From QHXW01 sp035297145 (GTDB taxonomy: Bacteria > Acidobacteriota > Terriglobia > Bryobacterales > Bryobacteraceae): DNA of 64,000 bases. The notes under the pieces were generated by a model. The model was not told the origin of the DNA. It worked only from the letters and a program-made list of their open reading frames with translations, and did no database searches. The DNA is taken from contig DATGZN010000001.1 in assembly GCA_035297145.1 (NCBI GenBank), positions 1-64,000 of the forward strand, written 5' to 3'. Both the position numbers and the translations under genes were made by a program. Shown in pieces: positions 17,183 through 25,582 of this stretch. Positions within the stretch are counted from its first letter, which is position 1. Every line of letters starts with the position of its first letter.

Positions 17183-18610
17183 TCAGTGTGTGACGGCCGA
17201 GGACTTGCCAACCGGGAGTGACGGTGAAGCATGCGCCGCGTCGGACGGCTGGGATGCGGCCGGCTCGCCGGGCAGAAATTCCCGGGGCATATGCGGCAGT
17301 GGTTTAGGGTCTCCAGGGGACAACGGATTTGCACTTTCCGGCGTCACTATGACCACCAGCTCGGTCTTCGCTCTGCTGACGGAGTGGCTCTTGAACATCG
17401 CTCCAAGAATTGGGAGATGTGACAGACCTGGGATTTGCGACAGATTCTCGGTCACTCGATCATCCAGCAGTCCGGCAATGACAAAGCTTTGCCCCTCGCC
17501 GAGCTCAATGTCGGTCTCCATGCGGCGCGTGGAAAGAGCCGGCACCGTAAAGCCGTTAAATACGACGGCGTTGGCCATGTCGATGCTCGATACCTCGGGC
17601 TTGACATGCAATTTGATGGTTTTGTTGTTGGTGATCTGCGGCGTGAAGGTCAGCCGGATACCGAACTCGCGAAACTGGATGGTGATGGCGCCCGGGGCGG
17701 CGCCCGCTTGCGGAACCGGCACGGGAAACTCGCCGCCTACAAGAAAGCTGGCTTCCTTGCCATTGGTGGCGACCAGGTTTGGCTCGGCTAGAATCTGCAG
17801 TACGCCCTTGGATTCGAGGTCCTGGATGACCGCACCGAGATTCAGATCGGGACGAAAGGCGAAGATGTTCAGCGCGTCCGCCAGTGAGAAGCTGGTGCTC
17901 GAACCCGTGAGGTGGTTACCTATGGTGCCGTTGACCGCGGACGGAGTTCCGCCCGCGAACTGGTTTGTGCCGATGCTGCCCGGCGTATTGAATGCGCCAG
18001 TGGAGAGAAGGTTGATGCCGAATGAATTGGCTGCCGTGCGGTCGACTTCCGCAAATTTCACGCGCAACAGGATCTGCTTTTCGGGGTGGGCCGGAACGAT
18101 CTGCAGATTGTTGACAACGGCTTTCACCTGCGGGGCGATGAGGGCCATCGCGCGTTCGGCGATGGCCGGGTTGCTCGCGTGCCCGACCAGCGCGAGAGAG
18201 TCGCGGTCGGCGCGAACGTCAATGGCTTCGTCCGGAAAGGTCTCCTTCAACAGCCGCCGGATGGGTTCCAGGTCCCGGTCCACGGTCACCGCATACATGG
18301 TGCGCTCACCGTTTTTGGACCAGATCACGAGAGAGGAAAGTCCCACCGCTTTGGCGTTGACCAGGATTTCGCGAGTGGTCACAGCGACGGCATCCACCAC
18401 GTCCGGGTTGCTGATGGAAATGCGCGTGACATCGGCAGAGCGATCGAGCACCACGCTGCGGCCGATGTTCAGCGTCATCGGCACAGGCGCCAAGGAAACG
18501 GGACGGTCCTGGGCTGCCAGCGAGACGGCAATCGCCAATGCCGGCAGGCAACGGCTCCATGCCGTATGCGGGGGTTTTGCTCCAAACGTACGCTTCATAA
18601 GAGTGCTCAA
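17183..18610 (-). CDS. rcpA: Tad outer-membrane secretin RcpA/CpaC
   Basis: 475 residues. A signal peptide is followed by the pilus-associated N-terminal domain (LNIGRSVVLDRSADVTRISI, NPDVVDAVAVTTREILVNAK) and a BON-like repeat (SLALVGHASNPAIAERAMAL). The secretin domain comes next, with VLQILAEPNLVATNGKEASF, LVGGEFPVPVPQ, IRLTFTPQI, IELGEGQSFVIAGLLDDRVT and LPILGAMFKSHSV. It forms the outer-membrane channel for the pilus. A TTG start at 18610 overlaps the cpaB stop (TTGA) and has AAGGAG just upstream; the ATG at 18598 is the alternative. A Pro-rich tail follows the barrel. The downstream tadZ gene begins nine bases later. Confidence 0.92.
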   Translation of the reverse strand: MSTLMKRTFGAKPPHTAWSRCLPALAIAVSLAAQDRPVSLAPVPMTLNIGRSVVLDRSADVTRISISNPDVVDAVAVTTREILVNAKAVGLSSLVIWSKNGERTMYAVTVDRDLEPIRRLLKETFPDEAIDVRADRDSLALVGHASNPAIAERAMALIAPQVKAVVNNLQIVPAHPEKQILLRVKFAEVDRTAANSFGINLLSTGAFNTPGSIGTNQFAGGTPSAVNGTIGNHLTGSSTSFSLADALNIFAFRPDLNLGAVIQDLESKGVLQILAEPNLVATNGKEASFLVGGEFPVPVPQAGAAPGAITIQFREFGIRLTFTPQITNNKTIKLHVKPEVSSIDMANAVVFNGFTVPALSTRRMETDIELGEGQSFVIAGLLDDRVTENLSQIPGLSHLPILGAMFKSHSVSRAKTELVVIVTPESANPLSPGDPKPLPHMPREFLPGEPAASQPSDAAHASPSLPVGKSSAVTH

Positions 18611-19497
18611 TTGGCTCCTTCCGGAGATTTGGTTGCGCCCACCAATTCCACTGTCCGCTGGTTTCCGCGAAATACGACCACTTCGTCGGCGACCGCGGCT
18701 GGACGCGCGGGCTGGGCGGCAGCGTGCGCCGGGGCAGCCCTGGGTCGCGCTGGCTTAGCGGCCGTTTCGGAGGGCTCGATTTTGTTCTTGCGGAAGCCGT
18801 ACAGCTCCGCGGTCTCGCGACCCGTCGTTTTTTCGGTAACCTGATCGGCCCCGTTCCTCAGAACGAGCTGAATGTGGCCTTCATTGCCGGCCAGGGTTAG
18901 CGTTTCGGCTTGCTCAGGCGTGACCAGCAGGGTGACCACGGGAGTGTTAATGGCCTGTCCTCGGGACTCCGGCTGCAACGTCTGCCCGGCGGATAGCACG
19001 ACGATGTTTTGTAGTGCCGTGGTAGTGATGGTGCCGTTGAAGTTCGGCGGCCTGCCGGTGACCAGCACATCGACGCGCATGCCTGGCAGCACGAAACCCG
19101 CTACTCCCACCACATCGTTGACGCGCACCGAGACGGCGCGCATCCCCAGAGGGATGATGGGCGCGAGGCCCGATCCGCTGCCGCGGGCGGCTAGACGGCC
19201 TTCGAGCACCGGCTCATCCAACAGGATGTTGCTCACCACTGGGCGGTCAATCACCTCTTCGACTTTCGAGAAACCACCGTGCGGAAACAGGTCCCCGGGT
19301 ACCTTGGCGAGCTTGAGTTCCTCGCGTCTGACAGTGGCTCCTACCGGCAAAGGCTGAGCAGCCGTTACCAAATCGCGGAATTCGACCACTTTCGGCCTGT
19401 TGTGCGCCGCGCGGGCGGAGACTTGATAGAACACCGCGGAGACGACCAGCGCCAGCACGATGCTCATGGCTAAAACGGTTAAGAATCTTCGATCCAT
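18607..19497 (-). CDS. cpaB: Tad pilus assembly protein CpaB/RcpC
   Basis: 296 residues. It has one N-terminal transmembrane helix (FLTVLAMSIVLALVVSAVFY) and an SAF domain with AAQPLPVGATVRREELKLAK and VVSNILLDEPVLEGRLAARG. A second conserved block follows (GMRAVSVRVNDVVGVAGFVL, PGMRVDVLVTGRP), matching RcpC/CpaB. These periplasmic proteins work with the secretin. The C-terminus is Ala/Pro-rich and poorly conserved. It overlaps the secretin start by four bases and begins 23 bases after the prepilin peptidase stop. Confidence 0.92.
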   Translation of the reverse strand: MDRRFLTVLAMSIVLALVVSAVFYQVSARAAHNRPKVVEFRDLVTAAQPLPVGATVRREELKLAKVPGDLFPHGGFSKVEEVIDRPVVSNILLDEPVLEGRLAARGSGSGLAPIIPLGMRAVSVRVNDVVGVAGFVLPGMRVDVLVTGRPPNFNGTITTTALQNIVVLSAGQTLQPESRGQAINTPVVTLLVTPEQAETLTLAGNEGHIQLVLRNGADQVTEKTTGRETAELYGFRKNKIEPSETAAKPARPRAAPAHAAAQPARPAAVADEVVVFRGNQRTVELVGATKSPEGAN

Positions 19498-19520
19498 AGT
19501 TCACTCGTTGTGTTCGATTT

Positions 19521-19976
19521 CTATCCCCGGGCAATTTCCGCCAGCCACACACCCGCCACAATGGCCGGCGCGAAAGGTATGGCATCGGCACGCGCCATCA
19601 CTCGCTTACCGGATGAGGTTTGGCGCAGCGTTAGAACCACGGCACTCGCCGTAGCCATCACTCCGCCGGCTACGGCGGCAATCCAGGCGGCGCAAAGGAT
19701 CGTCCCCGGTCCGAGCAAGCTGCCAAACCCGGCCATCAACTTGACATCGCCGCCCCCCATGCCGTTCACGAAGTAAAAAACCGCGAAAACCGCGAATCCC
19801 ACCGCCGCTCCCGTGGCAGCGGTTACAACACCATGCCAGCCACGTTGCACGCCGTGAACGGCAAATCCCGAGAGCAAAGCGGCTCCCGAGGTCCAGTTCG
19901 ATACCCGTCGGCGTGCGAGATCCTCAACCACCGCGGCAGCCCCAACCGTAAGTGCGACAAAGCCGATCGCCGTCAT
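19521..19976 (-). CDS. tadV: type IV/Tad prepilin peptidase (TadV/CpaA type)
   Basis: 151 residues from the ATG at 19976 (MTAIGFVALTVGAAAVVEDL); longer frames upstream read through another gene. It is an A24 aspartic peptidase of the short TadV type. The first catalytic Asp is expected in VVEDLARRRVSNW and the second is in the FVNGMGGGDVKLMAGFG motif (GGGD). Four to five membrane helices follow. It would process prepilins at the cytoplasmic membrane face. Its ATG overlaps the TGA of the preceding 68-residue gene (ATGA), implying translational coupling. Confidence 0.88.
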   Translation of the reverse strand: MTAIGFVALTVGAAAVVEDLARRRVSNWTSGAALLSGFAVHGVQRGWHGVVTAATGAAVGFAVFAVFYFVNGMGGGDVKLMAGFGSLLGPGTILCAAWIAAVAGGVMATASAVVLTLRQTSSGKRVMARADAIPFAPAIVAGVWLAEIARG

Positions 19977-20179
19977 AGGACCTGCTTCTCTCTTCGGCCG
20001 CTGGGCCGGCTGCTTTCCATCAACGGAGGTGCAAGGAATCCCGAAGCCAGTGCGAATTCGGCCAGCCGTTTGCCCGACGGCGACAGCCACGCGTCATGAG
20101 CGAGGTTTCGCGGCCTTCTCGTTTTGCGCCGGGCGCCGCCAGGAACTGCCGGCGGGCGCGTGGACCGTTTCGAAGTCAC
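19973..20179 (-). CDS. small basic protein coupled to the prepilin peptidase, unknown
   Basis: 68 residues from a GTG at 20179, with GAGGAG ideally placed upstream; its TGA overlaps the tadV ATG by four bases. The peptide begins VTSKRSTRPPAVPGGARRKT and contains a more structured stretch, HDAWLSPSGKRLAEFALASG. It is strongly basic, has no signal peptide or membrane helix, and is not a pilin. The ribosome-binding site and ATGA overlap argue that it is translated; otherwise it could simply be a leader that delivers ribosomes to tadV. No family recognised. Confidence 0.45.
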   Translation of the reverse strand: MTSKRSTRPPAVPGGARRKTRRPRNLAHDAWLSPSGKRLAEFALASGFLAPPLMESSRPSGRREKQVL

Positions 20180-20184
20180 TCGCT

Positions 20185-21783
20185 TTACTCCTCGTGTATT
20201 CTTTCGGTCGAATCGGGCTTTTGGTTTAGCCCTACATGACCCCTTCGCTCCAGCAAAATAGCCTGGCGGTCGAGGTAGCGAACGCGCCAATTGGGATGTC
20301 GCATCAGCACTTGCGCCACCGGCCATTCAAGGGGAAGGAGGGCCACGTCGAAGCCAAACGCGTCGACAGTGCTTTCCCAGTTGGGGGCGGCATTCAGCAA
20401 ATCGAGGTATTGGCGGCCGATCGCGGGTCCGTAAAAGTCGCTGCGGCCGTCCACGAACACACGCCCCTTGGGATAGAAGTGGTAGATGAGATAGTCGCCC
20501 CATTGATCCGACGTCAGAATCCGCGGTTGTGAGCCGACCGCGGGCGCAATCAAATCGGCGTTCCGCTGGACCGCTGTGACGGGGAATTTGTTATCCGGGA
20601 AATCCCGCGGACCGCTCCATGGGTACAGCGACAGGCTCAGCAGTATGACCGGCGGCCACAGGCTCGATCGCTGTGGCTCCGCCGAGAAATCCCGAAGACA
20701 ATCGCGCAGCGTCCCGCCGATAGAACGGCCCTTGAAGCTGGCGCTCCACTCAGCCCACCATCTGCTGGCCGCCTCGGCACAGATGGGTGCGGCGACGATG
20801 GCGTACAACGGCACGTGGCGCGCCGAAACCAGCGCTGCATGTGCCCAGAACAGGATCGCAAGCAGATCGCCGGTCTGCCGTTGCCGGAGCAGAACCGGCA
20901 CCAGCAGGACGCCGCCAAACAGCAGGATCTCGAACTGCAGCATGCTCTCCGAGCGAAAACGGGGCGACTGGAACTCCTCCACCGCGTCCCGGATCCAGCC
21001 CGAGGTCAGATAACTCGCCAGGTGCTGGTGCAGGCGCCAGCCGTAAGGATTGGCCAGGGTCGCGAGTGCACATGCGCCGGTGAGCAGACCGTAGCGGCGC
21101 ACGGCCTCAAACCGGCGCGCTTCCGGCGGATCGAGCATCACTTTCCACGCCGCGCCTGCCGTCACCAGCGCGAGACACGCGATGGCTGCCAGAAAGCCCC
21201 CGTGCAGATTGGTCCAAACGGCCGTCCCTGGTACCAGCCACCAGACGGCACGTGTTGGCCTGCGGCGGTCGCGCTCCAGTATCCAGAGAGCCACCGTCAG
21301 TCCCAGAATGGTGAAAATGTGAGGCCGCGCCAGATAATGTACGGTCGAGGCGCCGGTCGCGAGCAGCGTAGCCACGAGAGCCACAAGTACGTTGGCACCG
21401 CGCCAAACGGCGTACCGGAACAGTAAGGTCGCTGCCAGGGATAACACCAGACCCGTGAACACCACCACGCCCTTGAGCCCCCAGAAATGGTGCAGCACGG
21501 CAAAGGTCACGTCGGAGAGCCACTCCCAGGCAAACCAGGGCTGGCTAGCTTTGCTGAAGGAGAACAGATCGCGCGTCGGCACTGAATGCGTGCGCAGAAT
21601 GTATTCGCCCGTGCGGATGTGCCAACCCGTATCGCCATCCGCCAACAGCACGCTCCAACCGCTTCCGGCGGCAAAGCCCCACAGTAGGATGGCCAGGAAC
21701 AGGCAATCCGAGAGCGATGGCACAAGCAGTCGCGGTGCGCGACGTATAGCGCTGGCGCTGGGATAGACGGCTGGTACAAGCAT
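20185..21783 (-). CDS. polytopic GT-C-like membrane protein, unknown substrate
   Basis: 532 residues with about ten transmembrane helices in the first two thirds. An early loop after helix 1 has the acidic, aromatic motif LLADGDTGWHIRTGEYILRT and then WFAWEWLSDVTFAVLHHFWG, placed like the catalytic loop of GT-C glycosyltransferases (PMT/ArnT-like). The C-terminal 170 residues are soluble (ILTSDQWGDYLIYHFYPKGR, VFVDGRSDFYG). Similar proteins recur in Acidobacteriota and Planctomycetes as uncharacterised membrane proteins. It ends six bases before the small 68-residue gene and probably belongs to the same transcript as the tad genes; pilus or surface glycosylation would be a natural but untested role. 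Confidence 0.65.
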   Translation of the reverse strand: MLVPAVYPSASAIRRAPRLLVPSLSDCLFLAILLWGFAAGSGWSVLLADGDTGWHIRTGEYILRTHSVPTRDLFSFSKASQPWFAWEWLSDVTFAVLHHFWGLKGVVVFTGLVLSLAATLLFRYAVWRGANVLVALVATLLATGASTVHYLARPHIFTILGLTVALWILERDRRRPTRAVWWLVPGTAVWTNLHGGFLAAIACLALVTAGAAWKVMLDPPEARRFEAVRRYGLLTGACALATLANPYGWRLHQHLASYLTSGWIRDAVEEFQSPRFRSESMLQFEILLFGGVLLVPVLLRQRQTGDLLAILFWAHAALVSARHVPLYAIVAAPICAEAASRWWAEWSASFKGRSIGGTLRDCLRDFSAEPQRSSLWPPVILLSLSLYPWSGPRDFPDNKFPVTAVQRNADLIAPAVGSQPRILTSDQWGDYLIYHFYPKGRVFVDGRSDFYGPAIGRQYLDLLNAAPNWESTVDAFGFDVALLPLEWPVAQVLMRHPNWRVRYLDRQAILLERRGHVGLNQKPDSTERIHEE

Positions 21784-21846
21784 GATGGCAATGGAACGAC
21801 ACGCGTCCCTGACTGAGGTTGTTATCGGAGGAATTGAGGCAGCGCT

Positions 21847-22824
21847 TTACGACCGTGCGAACGCGGCATTGAACGCGTCCTGTAGTGTCTTGTTGGGCCG
21901 CGATTCGACCAGAGCGGACAGGCGGGTGCGGATACGATCATCGTGCCGGTACACGGCGAGCGCGGAGACGATTTCGAAACCGACCTTCTCATTGGCCGTC
22001 TCGATCCGGGAAAACAGAAACTCAAAGGCGATGTCGGTGCGCGCTAAAGCCAATCCCGCTACAAGAGCGGACCGCAATGTTCCCGCCGCGTATACGCCCC
22101 ACTTATTTATGAGTGCCTCCACCGCGGCGGGCAGGTGCGATTCCCCCAGCGCGAGGGCGGCCGCCTCTACAACAGCGGCATCCGGAGAATTGAGATTCCG
22201 GGCGACGAAATCGACGGAACTCCCGGGCGCGATGGCGAGCAACGCGGTAAAGCACTCGCCCATCACGTCGACGCTCGGCTCCGGTTCGAGCGCTTTCAGA
22301 CGCAACAGAGGCACGGATTCGGGCCGCCCCGACCAGCCGAGCGCGCGCACCGCGCCGACGCGAGCATCAGCCTCGCGATCCACGAGCAGGCTGACGATTT
22401 CCAGAATGGCATCCGGGTGATTCATATGCACCAGACCCATGGCACTCGCCGCGCGTAAGCCGGCCGCCGTATCGATCGGCGGGCCGAAGGAGCCTTCCAT
22501 CTGCACGTGGCGGATGCCGGTGAGAAACAACGCCCCTTCGGGTGCTCCCAAAGACTCGAGTGCGCGCACGACTTCTGTCTTCGCGGAGCTACCGCGATCC
22601 GTCTTTGCGGGATCTTGCATGAAGCGGTCGAAAGCTCGAACCAGATCGGTGCGCAGGTCGTGCAGCTCGAACTCACGCGTCAGCTGAGCGGCCTTGGCAA
22701 CCACCAGGTTCGACTGATGACCCAGAAAAGCTCGCAGTTCCTCTGCAGCCTCGGGTGACGGGAGCCCCCCGCGCAATCGGTGTAGTTGTTCCAAGCAGTC
22801 TTCCGTCTTCCGGGCACGCGCCAA
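21847..22824 (-). CDS. HEAT-repeat protein at the head of the Tad island
   Basis: About 325 residues from a TTG at 22824, which has GGAGG nine bases upstream and follows a good promoter; a TTG at 22860 is also open but would lie on the promoter itself. The sequence is all-helical with repeated HEAT/PBS-lyase-like units: DREADARVGAVRALGWSGRP, ESVPLLRLKALEPEPSVDVM, SPDAAVVEAAALALGESHLP. It probably serves as a scaffold or adaptor. No enzymatic motif. It is 63 bases upstream of the GT-C-like gene on the same strand. Confidence 0.65.
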   Translation of the reverse strand: MARARKTEDCLEQLHRLRGGLPSPEAAEELRAFLGHQSNLVVAKAAQLTREFELHDLRTDLVRAFDRFMQDPAKTDRGSSAKTEVVRALESLGAPEGALFLTGIRHVQMEGSFGPPIDTAAGLRAASAMGLVHMNHPDAILEIVSLLVDREADARVGAVRALGWSGRPESVPLLRLKALEPEPSVDVMGECFTALLAIAPGSSVDFVARNLNSPDAAVVEAAALALGESHLPAAVEALINKWGVYAAGTLRSALVAGLALARTDIAFEFLFSRIETANEKVGFEIVSALAVYRHDDRIRTRLSALVESRPNKTLQDAFNAAFARS

Positions 22825-22846
22825 GGTGGGGTTGCCTCCGCCAGAA

Positions 22847-22874
22847 ATAATACCGGACAATAGAACTTCGTCAA
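22847..22874 (-). promoter_or_regulatory. candidate sigma-70 promoter for the Tad island transcript
   Basis: Read on the minus strand, TTGACG (22874-22869), a 16-base spacer and TATTAT (22852-22847) form a good -35/-10 pair, followed by GGAGG and a TTG start at 22824. It is in the short divergent gap with the aminotransferase at 22881. Confidence 0.5.
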
Positions 22875-22880
22875 AAAGCC

Positions 22881-24263
22881 ATGGCCAGAGATTACAGTTT
22901 GATACCTGCCCGCGTCCCGCGCGTTGAGACGCCTTTTCGCCGGATCGTCACGCAATTTCCCGTTCCGGAGTCCATTCCCATTATCGAGACTTTATACCGC
23001 TACGAGCCGGTGGCCATGCGCGGCCAGCCACCGGTGGTTTGGGATCATGCCGAAGGCTTTCAGGTCTACGACCGCTGGGGCAACCAGTGGATCGACTGGT
23101 CCTCGGGCGTGCTCATCACCAACGCGGGCCACGCGCGCGCCGAGATGGTGCGGGCCATCGTGGAGCAGGCGGAGTCGAAGCTGCTCACGAACTACTGCTT
23201 TCCTAGCGAGATACGGGCGCGGCTGGTGGAAAAGCTTGCCTCGATACTGCCGGAGCCGTTAAAGAAGGTGTTTTTGCTAACCACCGGGTCAGAAACCGTC
23301 GAATGCGCCGTCAAATTGTGCCGCACCCATGGGATGAAGGTGGGCGGGCGATCGAAGAAAGTCATCATCTCTTATGACAAGGCGTTTCACGGACGGACGC
23401 TCGGCTCGCAGCAAGCGGGCGGAATTCCGTCGCTAAAGGAGTGGATCGGAAATCTCGATCCCGGCTTCGTGCAGGTTCCCTTCCCCGATGGTTTTCGGAC
23501 GCCGGACAGCTCCTTCGACGGATTCAAGCGCGCACTGAATGAACATGGCGTGGAGCCCTCCGATGTCGCGGGCGTCATTCTTGAAACGTATCAGGGTGGC
23601 AGCGCAGCTTTTGCGCCTACGCCCTATATGCGCGAGCTTCGCGATTGGTGTACGGGCCACAAAGCGTTGCTGGTATGCGATGAGGTGCAGGCGGGCTTTG
23701 GCCGAACCGGCACCATGTGGGGCTTCGAGCACTACGGCATCGTGCCCGATCTGGCGTGCTTCGGCAAAGGAATCTCGAGCTCGCTGCCGCTGGCAGCCGT
23801 GGCCGGCCGGCCCGATGTGATGGATCTGCACCCCGCCGGCAGCATGACCTCCACTCACACCGGGAATCCCATCTGCTGCGCCGCGGCGCTCGCCTCCATC
23901 GATCTCGTGGTCAAAGAGAATCTCGGGGAGAACTCCCGCAAGGTTGGAGCGCTTCTGCATCAGAAGCTTCACGCGCTGCAGACCCGCACACCGCAAATCG
24001 GCCGGGTAGATGGAAAGGGCCTGGTTGCTGGCGTAGCCTGCGTGATTCCGGGCACCAAGGAACCGGACGCCGATCTCGCCTGGGAAGTGGTGCGCCGGTC
24101 CATCGAAAAGGGCGTGTTGATGTTCGCCCCGGTTGGATTCGGCGGAGGAACCGTGAAGATCAGCCCACCGCTTGTGATCACCGAGGCTGCCATCGAAGAT
24201 AGCATGGGGGCGCTCGAGGAAGCGTTCGCCGAGGCACTCGTCGCCCACACCGCCGTCGCATAG
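22881..24263 (+). CDS. class-III PLP aminotransferase (GABA/acetylornithine type)
   Basis: 460 residues, cytoplasmic. Class-III features: FLLTTGSETVECAVKLCRTH (131-150), the aromatic/His motif YDKAFHGRTLGSQQAGG (165-181), the PLP-binding Asp in LLVCDEVQAGFGRTG (D267) and the Schiff-base Lys in LACFGKGISSSLPLA (K296). The family includes 4-aminobutyrate, beta-alanine, ornithine and glutamate-semialdehyde enzymes; the specificity cannot be decided here. The downstream neighbour (9 bases) is a Gfo/Idh/MocA oxidoreductase, so the pair may convert an amino-sugar or cyclitol-like compound. Divergent from the Tad island. Confidence 0.9.
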   Translation: MARDYSLIPARVPRVETPFRRIVTQFPVPESIPIIETLYRYEPVAMRGQPPVVWDHAEGFQVYDRWGNQWIDWSSGVLITNAGHARAEMVRAIVEQAESKLLTNYCFPSEIRARLVEKLASILPEPLKKVFLLTTGSETVECAVKLCRTHGMKVGGRSKKVIISYDKAFHGRTLGSQQAGGIPSLKEWIGNLDPGFVQVPFPDGFRTPDSSFDGFKRALNEHGVEPSDVAGVILETYQGGSAAFAPTPYMRELRDWCTGHKALLVCDEVQAGFGRTGTMWGFEHYGIVPDLACFGKGISSSLPLAAVAGRPDVMDLHPAGSMTSTHTGNPICCAAALASIDLVVKENLGENSRKVGALLHQKLHALQTRTPQIGRVDGKGLVAGVACVIPGTKEPDADLAWEVVRRSIEKGVLMFAPVGFGGGTVKISPPLVITEAAIEDSMGALEEAFAEALVAHTAVA

Positions 24264-24272
24264 TCCAAGAAC

Positions 24273-25505
24273 ATGAGCTACCAACCCGAAGTCACCATCG
24301 TCGGCGCCGGCATGATTGTGCACGATCAGCTTCTGCCGTCGCTCTATCAGTTGCAGCGGCTGGGCCGCATCGGCCCAATCACGGTTTGCGATGCCCGCCG
24401 GCGCGCGGTTGAGGCGCTGGCCAAGGCGGAAGATATCGTGAAGGCCTTCCCCGAGCGCTCATTTCGCGCGCTTCCCGATTCCGGCGATCCCGACAGCTTA
24501 CAGCCGGACATCTCGCGCCAAGTCATTGAAGCCATGCCGCCGCGTCAAATTGTCGTGGCAGCAGTGCCGGACCAGTTGCACTATAGCGTCATCATGACGG
24601 CGCTGCGCAATAACCAGAACGTATGCACGGTCAAGCCGCTGGTCTTGCGACACGAGCAGGCGCTCGAAATTGAGCGCGAGGCGTTGGCGCGCGGCCTGGT
24701 CGTCGGGATCGAATATCACAAGCGTTTCGATGACCGCTCGCTCATGGCGCGCCGCAAATATCGAGAGGGATGGTTCGGCGAGTTCCGGCTGGGTACCGCG
24801 CGGCTGTTTGAAAAGTGGTACTACCGGCATTCGAATTTTCAGAACTGGATGACGACTGAAAACTCCGATGCCTTCACGTACATCGGCTGTCACTACGTGG
24901 ACATCGTGCACTTCATCACCGGGCTGCTGCCGACGGCCATCAGCCTGTTCGGCATTCGCGATCGCTATCCCAACGGCAAAGAAGGCTTCCTCTGGACCGA
25001 TGCGCGCGTGATCTGGTCGAACGGCGCGTGCCTGAATGTGCAGAACGGCCTCGGCTTTCCCGATGCCGCGCCGGGAACGAACACACAGGGCATGATGCTG
25101 TATTGCAGCGGAGCGGACATCGGCGCGTTGATCGAGCACCACGATCAGTTTCGCGGATTGAAATACAGCTATCTGCAACAGCCATCGGGCGACGGCGGCA
25201 CCATCTACGCCGAGCCCAGCCCGGATTATTTTCAGTATCTGGATATGGGCGGGCCGGGCCTCGTACCGGTCGGATACGGCTATCGATCGGTCGAGCACAT
25301 TATCGGGAATTGCATTCGCGTCGGCGCGGTGGGCTCGCTTGAAGCGCGCCAGAAACTGCTGCGCGAGATCGATGCCGCAGGCATCATGGCCACGCCCGCC
25401 AACAGCGCTTACAACGAATTGGTCCTCGAAGCCGGCCGCGAATCCATCCTGAACGGAGGGCGCGAAGTGCGGATCGAGCACAGGGAGAGTCCGGCGCCGG
25501 TGTAG
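24273..25505 (+). CDS. Gfo/Idh/MocA-family NAD(P)-dependent oxidoreductase
   Basis: 410 residues without a signal peptide. The N-terminal Rossmann fold starts VTIVGAGMI. The family's catalytic lysine motif appears as NVCTVKPLVLRHEQALEIER, where the usual EKP reads VKP. The C-terminal alpha/beta substrate domain includes EYHKRFDDRSLMARR and TYIGCHYVDIVHFITGLLP, the latter supplying the conserved HxxD-like His pair. Such enzymes oxidise or reduce sugars, inositols or amino-sugar derivatives. It is coupled to the aminotransferase upstream. Substrate unknown. Confidence 0.87.
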   Translation: MSYQPEVTIVGAGMIVHDQLLPSLYQLQRLGRIGPITVCDARRRAVEALAKAEDIVKAFPERSFRALPDSGDPDSLQPDISRQVIEAMPPRQIVVAAVPDQLHYSVIMTALRNNQNVCTVKPLVLRHEQALEIEREALARGLVVGIEYHKRFDDRSLMARRKYREGWFGEFRLGTARLFEKWYYRHSNFQNWMTTENSDAFTYIGCHYVDIVHFITGLLPTAISLFGIRDRYPNGKEGFLWTDARVIWSNGACLNVQNGLGFPDAAPGTNTQGMMLYCSGADIGALIEHHDQFRGLKYSYLQQPSGDGGTIYAEPSPDYFQYLDMGGPGLVPVGYGYRSVEHIIGNCIRVGAVGSLEARQKLLREIDAAGIMATPANSAYNELVLEAGRESILNGGREVRIEHRESPAPV

Positions 25506-25582
25506 TCGCCGATTTCCGCAACATATCGACTCAATGCGCGTTTAGTCTATCGGCTCAATCATCCCGTCAAAGGAGACAAGCT

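Noticed and set aside
16749..18758. 669-codon plus-strand open frame antisense to the TadZ and secretin genes
   Set aside because: Shadow of high-GC coding on the other strand; no domain, low-complexity composition, and both genes beneath it are well supported.
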